Shown here in pieces: positions 6,669 to 12,874 of a stretch of 13,782 nucleotides of DNA. The stretch comes from Thermoplasmata archaeon (lineage in GTDB: Archaea > Thermoplasmatota > Thermoplasmata > Thermoplasmatales > Thermoplasmataceae). Position numbers and translations under genes: made by a program. The stretch spans positions 1-13,782 of the forward strand of contig JAJZZW010000035.1 in assembly GCA_021797385.1 (NCBI GenBank), in the 5' to 3' direction. A model generated the notes under the pieces. The model made no database searches. It was not told where the DNA came from and saw nothing but the letters and a program-made list of their open reading frames with translations. The stretch's first letter is position 1, and every line of letters starts with the position of its first letter.

Positions 6669-7289
6669 CTACTTTTCGTCAAGAATATTAGCCTTATACT
6701 CCTCATAAAAACTACCTGTGAATTTAAAATTGGTTGAAGAAACAAAATTACCTGCTGTATAACTTTGAACAAGCTTGGGCCACTGGTCCCAGACAATCCT
6801 GAAAGCTTTCTCCCAATTCTCCACCTCTGCGTCCGTTTGGTACCACACATCGATTATTAAATCTCCCTTTACATTTCTTATTAGAGGTAATTGAGTAAAT
6901 CCAAGAATTTTGGTTGTTGAGGACTTTGGCATTATCACGAACGACGGAGATATTGTTTGGAAGTCGTCAAGAGCCATTATTCCTGTAGGAGTTGGTAATC
7001 TGATAGATTCGAAGCCTATTGCATTATGAAAGATGGATTCTTTGTTTACCACAGCCTTGAATCTAACCGACTTAGCCTTGCTCCCGCTGTTTATCGCAGT
7101 AAGGGGGACCACTATGCGGTCATTGGTTATGTTTATTGCATTACCGTCAGAAGTTGCATAAGCTTGTGCTCCGATAAAATTTGTAGTTGGAAATGTAAGT
7201 TTTCCCTTTGAAAACAAGGAAAAATACATAGTAAGTAATGAAATTATTATCGATCCAATCGCTACTGTAACGGTTATCCAATCCAACAT
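6669..7289 (-). CDS. Membrane-anchored protein of unknown function
   Basis: A 206-residue protein not recognised. Residues about 4-26 form a single hydrophobic membrane segment (WITVTVAIGSIIISLLTMYF) followed by KGK. The rest is soluble and beta-rich, with alternating polar and hydrophobic residues, Ser/Thr/Asn-rich turns and Trp at the end of strands, suggesting an immunoglobulin-like or similar sandwich. There is no cysteine, so disulfides play no part. The basic residues just after the membrane segment would place the soluble part inside by the positive-inside rule, though weakly. It is the only gene of the smaller tRNA-anchored unit. A TATA box about 26 nt ahead supports the ATG at 7289. 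Confidence 0.55.
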   Translation of the reverse strand: MLDWITVTVAIGSIIISLLTMYFSLFSKGKLTFPTTNFIGAQAYATSDGNAINITNDRIVVPLTAINSGSKAKSVRFKAVVNKESIFHNAIGFESIRLPTPTGIMALDDFQTISPSFVIMPKSSTTKILGFTQLPLIRNVKGDLIIDVWYQTDAEVENWEKAFRIVWDQWPKLVQSYTAGNFVSSTNFKFTGSFYEEYKANILDEK

Positions 7290-7310
7290 ACCAACTACAT
7301 AATGAGTACC

Positions 7311-7320
7311 GTAATAAATA
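7311..7320 (-). promoter_or_regulatory. TATA box of the membrane-anchored protein gene
   Basis: TATTTATTAC on the minus strand is centred about 26 nt ahead of the ATG at 7289, suggesting a leaderless transcript. It lies inside the element, just beyond the tRNA. Confidence 0.42.
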
Positions 7321-7331
7321 GTATTCGATTA

Positions 7332-7359
7332 ATAGATTAAGTGGACCGGCCGGGATTTG
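7332..7359 (-). repeat. att-like copy C, inside the intact tRNA-Ala 3' end
   Basis: These 28 bases are identical to 3784-3811. They include the 3' half of the T arm, the 3' acceptor strand and 10 bases of the 3' flank, the classic crossover region for archaeal tRNA-targeting integrases. Confidence 0.72.
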
Positions 7360-7413
7360 GACCCGGGCCCTCTTGCTTGCGAAGCAAGCGATCTACCGCT
7401 GATCTACCGGCCC
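7342..7413 (-). tRNA. tRNA-Ala (anticodon CGC)
   Basis: A 72-base cloverleaf. Acceptor GGGCCGG pairs with CCGGTCC, giving the G3-U70 wobble that is the identity mark of alanine tRNA. TA follows at 8-9, then a GATC/GATC D stem with a 7-base loop, a CTTGC/GCAAG anticodon stem with loop TTCGCAA (anticodon CGC, reading GCG), a 5-base variable loop, and a CCGGG/CCCGG T stem with loop TCCAAAT. The discriminator base is A and CCA is not encoded. No intron is present. Its first base is also the last base of the rfcS stop codon. Its 3' end is the anchor of the island. Confidence 0.95.
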
Positions 7414-8369
7414 TAATTGATTTCACTACCGATATAGGTTAACCTTGCAAGAAGTGCATCCATCTGAATATTATCGGTTCCGCCTTCAACTATCCTGAAT
7501 TCAGCCTCTGCAAGTGCCATAATTATTTCCAGTTTCTGTTTTGGGGCTATCTGCTCGTTTCTTATTGATGAATGCATGCCCTTTATTATATCTATTCCTG
7601 ATAAACCAAACTCTATTAACATCTTATCAAGATAATTCCTGGCATCGTTGAAATTGCCTTCCAGTGCCATGGTTATAAGGCTTTTATACTGATCTTTATT
7701 CACCTCACCGGATATTTCATATATTGATGTTGGTGTTATTTTACCTGATGACCTGACAGCCTGTAAAATATTTATTGCTTTTCTCATATCGCCATCAGAA
7801 ATTTCACATATGGCATTCAGTGATTCATTATCTATATCAAATTTTTCATTTTCTGCTATGTATAGCAACCTTGATTCCATACCATCCCTATCAACGGGTT
7901 TAAATCTAAAAATGACACACCTTGATTGTATCGGTGGTATTATCTTAGATGAATAATTACATGAAAAAATAAATCTTGTTGTATTATAAAACATTTCCAT
8001 GGTTCTCCTCAAGGCTGCCTGTGCGTCCCCGGTTAAATGGTCTGCCTCATCAAGAAATATAATTTTAAATCCTAAATCATTTGATGGCCTGATCTTTGCA
8101 AAATTTTTGATATTATCCCTTATAACATCTATACCCCTATCATTGGATGCATTTAATTCCAGGAAATTATCCTTCCATGCATCACCGAATAATGACATTG
8201 CAAGTACAATTGCAGTTGAAGTTTTTCCTGTACCCTGTGGACCGGCAAAAATTAAATGTGGTATATTTTTTTCGTTTATATATCCAGTTAACCTGTTTAT
8301 GTTTTCATTTTCACCCATTACATCAGATAATTTTGCTGGTCTGTATTTTTCTGTCCATATATTTAACAT
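7413..8369 (-). CDS. rfcS: Replication factor C small subunit (clamp loader)
   Basis: A 318-residue AAA+ ATPase that, with the large subunit, loads the PCNA sliding clamp on primed DNA. Visible motifs: WTEKYRP at the start (RFC box II), Walker A GPQGTGKT (43-50), NASNDRG (73-79), Walker B FLDEAD (105-110), sensor 1 around SCNYS, the SRC motif (149-151) that supplies the arginine finger in trans, and sensor 2 in SDGDMRKAIN. Length is usual for archaeal RfcS, and no intein interrupts it. A TATA box about 26 nt ahead supports a leaderless start at 8369. Its TAG stop shares its last base with the downstream tRNA-Ala. It is divergent from purN. Confidence 0.96.
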   Translation of the reverse strand: MLNIWTEKYRPAKLSDVMGENENINRLTGYINEKNIPHLIFAGPQGTGKTSTAIVLAMSLFGDAWKDNFLELNASNDRGIDVIRDNIKNFAKIRPSNDLGFKIIFLDEADHLTGDAQAALRRTMEMFYNTTRFIFSCNYSSKIIPPIQSRCVIFRFKPVDRDGMESRLLYIAENEKFDIDNESLNAICEISDGDMRKAINILQAVRSSGKITPTSIYEISGEVNKDQYKSLITMALEGNFNDARNYLDKMLIEFGLSGIDIIKGMHSSIRNEQIAPKQKLEIIMALAEAEFRIVEGGTDNIQMDALLARLTYIGSEIN

Positions 8370-8389
8370 ACCATCCTAATAATTACAAT

Positions 8390-8400
8390 CTTTATTTAAA
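8390..8400 (-). promoter_or_regulatory. TATA box of rfcS
   Basis: TTTAAATAAAG on the minus strand, centred about 26 nt ahead of the rfcS ATG, suggests a leaderless transcript. An out-of-frame ATG at 8374 sits five bases before the start. Confidence 0.5.
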
Positions 8401-8470
8401 ATTATTGAATTTTTATTTATTATTTACAATAATTTATATTATTCAAATAAAAATCTAGTTTAAATACAAA

Positions 8471-8480
8471 GTTTAATAAA
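8471..8480 (+). promoter_or_regulatory. TATA box of purN
   Basis: GTTTAATAAA is centred about 25 nt ahead of the purN ATG at 8500. Nothing resembling a ribosome binding site precedes the ATG, in keeping with a leaderless mRNA. Confidence 0.45.
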
Positions 8481-8499
8481 AACATTGCAATAGCTCTTT

Positions 8500-9111
8500 A
8501 TGAAAAAAATTGTAGTTCTTGCATCCGGCAACGGAACAAACTTTCAGGCAATAGTTGATGCAATTGATAACGGGGTAATAGAGGATGCAAAAATAAGTAA
8601 ATTAATATGCAATAATAAAAGGGCAAATGTAATGCAGAGGGCGAGAGACAGCGGTATATTACCTGTATTAATTGATACAAAAAGCAGTAATTATAATGAT
8701 ATGTTATCTGAAATAATATCTGGTGATGACCCTGATTTAATAGTTCTGGATGGTTATATAAAAATACTGCCGGAGTTTATTATAAACAAATTTATGTATA
8801 AAATAATAAATATACACCCATCATTATTGCCTGCATTCGGTGGAAAGGGCTATTATGGTAGGAAGGTTCATGAGGCTGTTATAATGTCGGGCACAAGATT
8901 TTCAGGATGCACCATACATTTTGCAACAAATGACGTAGATAATGGTCCAATAATAGACCAGAGGGCCGTAACCGTTGATGATTATGAAACACTCGAAACA
9001 CTGGAAGAGGAAATACATATAGAAGAGCATAAATCACTGGTATTTTCAATAAATTTAATACTGAAAAATAATTATGAAATAAAAGGAAAAAGGGTTATAC
9101 ATAAAGTATAA
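8500..9111 (+). CDS. purN: Phosphoribosylglycinamide formyltransferase (GART)
   Basis: Transfers a formyl group from 10-formyltetrahydrofolate to glycinamide ribonucleotide, the third step of purine synthesis; cytoplasmic. The 203-residue length is typical. Motifs: SGNGTNFQAI (9-18) binding the phosphate of the substrate, DLIVLDGYIKIL (79-90), NIHPSLLPAF (104-113) with catalytic N104 and H106, and the DNGP segment with the catalytic Asp at D147. The conserved EEIHIEEH segment follows. In many homologues the segment 79-90 reads LAGY, so the Asp here (LDGY) is a small variation. Convergent with the LysE-type gene, with a 17-base 3' overlap. Confidence 0.95.
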   Translation: MKKIVVLASGNGTNFQAIVDAIDNGVIEDAKISKLICNNKRANVMQRARDSGILPVLIDTKSSNYNDMLSEIISGDDPDLIVLDGYIKILPEFIINKFMYKIINIHPSLLPAFGGKGYYGRKVHEAVIMSGTRFSGCTIHFATNDVDNGPIIDQRAVTVDDYETLETLEEEIHIEEHKSLVFSINLILKNNYEIKGKRVIHKV

Positions 9112-9655
9112 TTCCATAATATAAAATATATACAGCAAAGATGAATATTATGGCAGCTGAAACAATTTTAATATATCTTTCATATTTATATCCAAATCTA
9201 TTTATTGTGTATGGAAATAAAAAAATCCATATTATGATTCCTGAGAATAATCCCGCAATTGATAATATTGATAATTCCCTCAGTAAAAAGAATCCTGCGG
9301 TGAGCCACCATAATATCTGGAAGGGATTAGTCAACCCCATTGATAATCCTATGAAATAATTGCCCTTTTTTGATTTTACTGGCATTCTTGATTTTAATAC
9401 GGCATATCCGAGATATAACATAAATAATCCACCTATGATATATATAAATTTTAATATACTTATATTTATATAATTTTTTAAAAAGTAAATAATTAAAAAG
9501 AAGGTAAAATCTGCACTCATTGCTCCTGCACCGACACTTGTACCGTGTAATTTAGATTTGAGTGATTCGTTTGCTATCACGGAATTTACAGCGCCTGGTG
9601 GTCCAGCCAGTGATAAGCCCAGAACTATGCCTAATAAATATGAATAAAATATCAC
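9095..9655 (-). CDS. LysE/RhtB-family amino acid exporter
   Basis: A 186-residue membrane protein with about six hydrophobic segments: 4-26, 40-60, 64-86, 108-128, 129-149 and 160-184. The signature GLSLAGPPGAVNSVIA near the N-terminus and the GAGAMSADFTFF segment match LysE/RhtB exporters, which expel basic amino acids, homoserine, threonine or similar compounds, driven by ion gradients. The substrate cannot be predicted. The start codon follows the ornithine cyclodeaminase-family gene by 29 bases on the same strand, suggesting co-transcription. The 3' end overlaps purN by 17 bases. Confidence 0.82.
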   Translation of the reverse strand: MIFYSYLLGIVLGLSLAGPPGAVNSVIANESLKSKLHGTSVGAGAMSADFTFFLIIYFLKNYINISILKFIYIIGGLFMLYLGYAVLKSRMPVKSKKGNYFIGLSMGLTNPFQILWWLTAGFFLLRELSILSIAGLFSGIIIWIFLFPYTINRFGYKYERYIKIVSAAIIFIFAVYILYYGIILYV

Positions 9656-9684
9656 AGTGGTTTATATAATAAGTATATTTTAAA

Positions 9685-10578
9685 TTATTTTATTAAGTTC
9701 ATATTTTTTAAAACGATGTAACCTGCTGCTATATCCTCAAGTCCTATGCCCATGGACTTAAAAACCGTTTTGCCTGTTTTATATTTATCCATATTTATTA
9801 TGAAATCCTTTAATTCTATTATTTTATTTTTATTATTCATTTCAATTATTTCAGCTGATTCTTTCATTGATTGTTCTAAATGTTCTGCTATAACAATGTC
9901 TGAATTATCCATAACATCACCGGCAGCCTCCCTTCTTTTTGGCAAATTTGATCCTATTAAATTTATATGGTAATGGTCAGGTAACATTGAATAATCAAAT
10001 ATGGGACTAACTGAATCTGTTATCGACGTTATAACATCTGATTCTTTAAGTATCGATAGGTCCCTTACAGCTTTTATATTTAAATTAAATTTCTTTGAAA
10101 ATTCCAGTGCATGGTCATAATTCCTGGAATAAACGTATGCATTACTGAGGTTATATATCGATAACATTGCTTTTAACTGTGTTTCAGCCTGAAAACCTGA
10201 ACCTATTAGTGTAAAATTTATATTTTTCTTCTTTATTAGAAGTGATGTAACCATTGCGGATAATGCCCCTGTCCTTATCTGACCTAAAGTATTTGCATCG
10301 AATATATACACCTTCTCTGGATCGGAAACGTCAAAGATCACCACCATAAATCTTACACCGTTTTTTGATGCAACGTATGTTTTTAATCCTGCAATATTAT
10401 ATTTTTCATAGTATGCGGGCATTGTATTGAATATCATTCCATTATTAAATATTCTATCTCTTGCACTTGCATTAGATTTTTTATTCCCGTATGAAATAAA
10501 TGCATCCCTTAACTCATCTATGCACTGCTTCATATCAAGATTTTTCCTTACATCCTCATCGGTTATATAATAAATCAT
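9685..10578 (-). CDS. Ornithine cyclodeaminase / mu-crystallin family dehydrogenase
   Basis: A 297-residue NAD(P)-dependent enzyme. GLKTYVASKNG (64-74) carries the substrate-binding Lys (K66), GQIRTGALSAMV (99-110) has the conserved Arg (R102), LIGSGFQAETQLKAM (124-138) is the Rossmann nucleotide loop, and GIGLEDIAAGYIV closes the fold. The family includes ornithine cyclodeaminase (ornithine to proline plus ammonia), archaeal alanine dehydrogenase, and ketimine reductases. Sequence alone does not choose between these. It is about 30 residues shorter than the usual 320-330. It probably heads a transcript with the LysE-type exporter and is divergent from the racemase-like gene across a shared promoter. 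Together they suggest control of amino acid pools. Confidence 0.85.
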   Translation of the reverse strand: MIYYITDEDVRKNLDMKQCIDELRDAFISYGNKKSNASARDRIFNNGMIFNTMPAYYEKYNIAGLKTYVASKNGVRFMVVIFDVSDPEKVYIFDANTLGQIRTGALSAMVTSLLIKKKNINFTLIGSGFQAETQLKAMLSIYNLSNAYVYSRNYDHALEFSKKFNLNIKAVRDLSILKESDVITSITDSVSPIFDYSMLPDHYHINLIGSNLPKRREAAGDVMDNSDIVIAEHLEQSMKESAEIIEMNNKNKIIELKDFIINMDKYKTGKTVFKSMGIGLEDIAAGYIVLKNMNLIK

Positions 10579-10600
10579 TATTGATTATTACCTATTATTA

Positions 10601-10613
10601 TTAAATATTTATA
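10601..10613. promoter_or_regulatory. Symmetric TATA box shared by two divergent genes
   Basis: TTAAATATTTATA contains the perfect palindrome AAATATTT at 10603-10610. Its centre is 28.5 bases from each start codon: the ATG at 10578 on the minus strand and the ATG at 10635 on the plus strand. Neither gene has a visible Shine-Dalgarno sequence, and the 56-base gap leaves little room for two separate promoters. Confidence 0.6.
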
Positions 10614-10634
10614 GATTAAGATGATATTAAAATA

Positions 10635-11300
10635 ATGATAAGAGTGGGATTAATTATTCCGGCAAATAATGTTGCTATGGAATATGATGTGTATAGACTA
10701 TCACCGGATAATATCAGTTTCCATTCAACAAGAATGAGACCATCAAGAGGCTGTGAGCCAGAGGATCCGGAAAGATTTAGAAGGGAATTAAAGGAAACGT
10801 ATAATTTATTAAGGAATGTATCAGATATCGTTGTATATGGAAGAACATACGGTACACATAAAAACATTGATATTATAAATAATGTAATAAGGAAAAAACT
10901 GGTAATTCCTGAATCCGCTGTTATGGACTATTTAAGGGATAACGGGATAAATAAAATGTTTATAGGAACGCCATATATAAAGGATAGAACCCTTGAGGAA
11001 ACTGAATATTTTATGAGTAATAATTTCACTGTGTGCGGTTCTGATGGCTTAAATAAAATATATGGCCTGGATATATCAAATACAGGTGAAAATGAGGTAA
11101 TGGAATTATTAAATAAAAACAGTGGCAAAATAAAAGAGGCCGGTGCAATATATCTGGCATGCACAGCATTGCCGACATATAATGTTCTCAATAGAATAAA
11201 AATGAGATATAATATACCGGTTATATCGGAAAACTCTGCAGTACTGTATAAAATATCAAAAATATTGAATTATAATTTTTTTATACCGGGAATCCGGTAA
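10635..11300 (+). CDS. Asp/Glu racemase-superfamily protein (maleate isomerase/arylmalonate decarboxylase-like)
   Basis: A 221-residue protein. GLIIPANNVAMEYDVYRL (5-22) matches the first motif of the maleate cis-trans isomerase/arylmalonate decarboxylase branch, and YLACTALPTYNVL (173-185) carries a catalytic-type Cys (C176). The first cysteine position, normally in a CTS-type motif, reads VYGRTYGT here, so there is no Cys there. This single-Cys layout is seen in arylmalonate decarboxylase, whereas racemases and maleate isomerase use two. Substrate is unknown. It is divergent from the ornithine cyclodeaminase-family gene, so an amino or dicarboxylic acid substrate is plausible. The 3' end converges with the DUF35 gene 10 bases away. 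Confidence 0.75.
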   Translation: MIRVGLIIPANNVAMEYDVYRLSPDNISFHSTRMRPSRGCEPEDPERFRRELKETYNLLRNVSDIVVYGRTYGTHKNIDIINNVIRKKLVIPESAVMDYLRDNGINKMFIGTPYIKDRTLEETEYFMSNNFTVCGSDGLNKIYGLDISNTGENEVMELLNKNSGKIKEAGAIYLACTALPTYNVLNRIKMRYNIPVISENSAVLYKISKILNYNFFIPGIR

Positions 11301-11310
11301 AAGCAATATT

Positions 11311-11712
11311 TTAATCTAATTTAAATTTATAGCCATATTCTATTACACCATTTGTCCCATCTTCCCTGATTTTCCTGAATGCCATATGTACTTTTTTGCC
11401 TATATTAACGTCGTCCGGATCACAGTCAACAATCTGGGCTGTTATTACTGGCCCCTCATCAAGCTTTACCAGGGCAAGAAGGTACGGTACCTGCCTTTTA
11501 AATGCAGGAGGTGCGTCATGAACCGTTGTATATGATAAAATTTCCCCATTGCCGGAAAACTTTACCTTCTCCATTTTGCCTATTGATTCCCTGTGGCAGT
11601 GCGGGCATATATCCCTTGGAGGAAAATATGATTCCCCACAGTTATTGCATTTAAATCCTATCAGATTATACCTGTATTCTGTTTCTCTCCATATCCTTGA
11701 TAATTCTGTCAT
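11311..11712 (-). CDS. DUF35 zinc-ribbon/OB-fold protein of the thiolase/HMG-CoA synthase complex
   Basis: A 133-residue protein: an N-terminal helix, a zinc ribbon with C22, C25, C36 and C39 (FKCNNCGE ... DICPHCH), and an OB-fold (about 48-133). In the archaeal complex studied in Methanothermococcus, DUF35 holds thiolase and HMG-CoA synthase together and shapes the shared CoA-binding site, so that acetoacetyl-CoA passes directly between them; that role is inferred here from gene order. The start is the ATG at 11712: GGTGA lies five bases ahead, inside the last codons of the thiolase. A GTG at 11721 would add three residues but falls on that ribosome binding site. It follows the thiolase stop by one base. 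Confidence 0.88.
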   Translation of the reverse strand: MTELSRIWRETEYRYNLIGFKCNNCGESYFPPRDICPHCHRESIGKMEKVKFSGNGEILSYTTVHDAPPAFKRQVPYLLALVKLDEGPVITAQIVDCDPDDVNIGKKVHMAFRKIREDGTNGVIEYGYKFKLD

Positions 11713-11713
11713 A

Positions 11714-12874
11714 TTACTCACCTAATATATGTACTACTGATGATGCCCCGGTACCCGCCATATTATGCAACAGTGCATATCTTGCATGCTTTATCTGCCT
11801 TTCTCCAGCCTTTTCCATTAACTGCTTATACGCATCGACAACCTGGCCTATACCAACAGCCCCATATGGATCGCCCTTTGCCTTTAGGCCGCCAGAGGGG
11901 TTTACCGGCAATCTTCCATTTAATTTAATATCATCATATACTAAATTTTTTGCCTTTCCTTTTTCTGCAAATCCAAGATCCTCCAGCTCCAGTAAACCAT
12001 AAATTGAAAATGAGTCGTGTACCTCCATAAATGAGATATCGTCCCTTTTTATTCCTGCCTTTTTAAATGCTTTCTCTGCTGCAAGCCTTGTTGATTTCAG
12101 GGTGTATATCGATTCCCTTGAACCCACAGATAGATAATCTTCGGCAACAGCCGAACTTAAAATTTTTACGCCCTCCTTTTTATTCTTTTTAACAAAATTT
12201 TCCGATGCAAGAACTATAGCAGCTGCACCATCACTTACCGGTGAACAGTCCATCATGTTCAGTGGGTCTGCTACCGGTATTGAATCCATAGCCTGCTGGA
12301 CAGTAAGTTTGTTTCTGTACTGTGCATCGGGGTTTTTCGATGCATTTAAATGGTCATTGACTGAAAACATTGATAATGCTTCTTTTTCCACATTGAAATC
12401 GTTCATGTATTTTCTTGCTATTAATGCAGCCATTGCAGCCGGTGTTGCACCGAAAAATGCCTCCCATTCACGGTCGAGTATGGATGACATCTTTTCAAGT
12501 ATGCCTGACCCGTGGATATCCGTCATCTTCTCAACACCACCAACAACTACTAAATCATATTCCCCTGATTTTATGGATAGATATGCCTCCCTAACGGCGG
12601 CTGCACCTGAGGCTGTTGATGCCTCAACCCTCAATGCCGGTATTCCTTCCGTTGATAATCCGGAAAAATCTGCTATCAGTGCTCCTATATTTTCCTGTTC
12701 GTTGATTGTCCCTGCCAGACCGTTCGCACCGTATATAGCATCTATGTCCCTTGAATATATACCTGCATTTTCTATTGCCTTTAAACCGGCTTCCACTGCT
12801 AAATTTCTTAATGATTTATCCCATAATTCCCCAAATTTTGTTTCCCCTGCACCAATAATATAAACATTATTCAA
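11714..12874 (-). CDS. SCP-x type thiolase lacking its catalytic Cys and His
   Basis: A 386-residue thiolase-fold protein of the archaeal type that normally condenses two acetyl-CoA to acetoacetyl-CoA for the mevalonate pathway. Family motifs are present: [13 protein letters not shown] at the N-terminus, [17 protein letters not shown] (residues 284-289), VNPSGG and HNMAGTGA. Two key residues are not: the nucleophilic Cys of the usual CASG is Thr (VEASTASG, T87; codon ACA at 12614-12616), and the His of the usual GHP is Asp (KGDPYGA, D335). The start is TTG at 12874, with GGTGA five bases before it, giving the normal N-terminus [12 protein letters not shown] at 12883 falls on that site. It overlaps the HMG-CoA synthase stop by 8 bases and precedes DUF35 by one. 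Confidence 0.85.
   Translation of the reverse strand: MNNVYIIGAGETKFGELWDKSLRNLAVEAGLKAIENAGIYSRDIDAIYGANGLAGTINEQENIGALIADFSGLSTEGIPALRVEASTASGAAAVREAYLSIKSGEYDLVVVGGVEKMTDIHGSGILEKMSSILDREWEAFFGATPAAMAALIARKYMNDFNVEKEALSMFSVNDHLNASKNPDAQYRNKLTVQQAMDSIPVADPLNMMDCSPVSDGAAAIVLASENFVKKNKKEGVKILSSAVAEDYLSVGSRESIYTLKSTRLAAEKAFKKAGIKRDDISFMEVHDSFSIYGLLELEDLGFAEKGKAKNLVYDDIKLNGRLPVNPSGGLKAKGDPYGAVGIGQVVDAYKQLMEKAGERQIKHARYALLHNMAGTGASSVVHILGE
11718..11722 (-). promoter_or_regulatory. Ribosome binding site of the DUF35 gene
   Basis: GGTGA, five bases ahead of the ATG at 11712, is coded within the final codons of the thiolase. It indicates translational coupling and decides the DUF35 start. Confidence 0.6.

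Larger units (their letters stand above)
3784..7342. mobile_element. tRNA-Ala-anchored island of two tandem elements
   Basis: The interval is bounded by copies of the tRNA-Ala 3' end (3784-3811 and 7332-7359, identical over 28 bases) with a third, diverged copy at 6631-6648. This is the signature of site-specific integration at a tRNA gene: each insertion rebuilds the tRNA and leaves a displaced copy of its 3' end at the far side. The larger unit (about 3.8-6.6 kb) carries a DNA glycosylase, an NTF2-like protein and a regulator. The smaller (about 6.6-7.3 kb) carries one membrane-anchored protein. Neither has a visible integrase, relaxase or replication gene, so they are either remnants or elements moved by an integrase encoded elsewhere. 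Confidence 0.7.

Noticed and set aside
12255..12863. A 202-codon plus-strand open frame opposite the thiolase
   Set aside because: It is a mirror of the strongly conserved thiolase on the other strand, with no promoter or family match.
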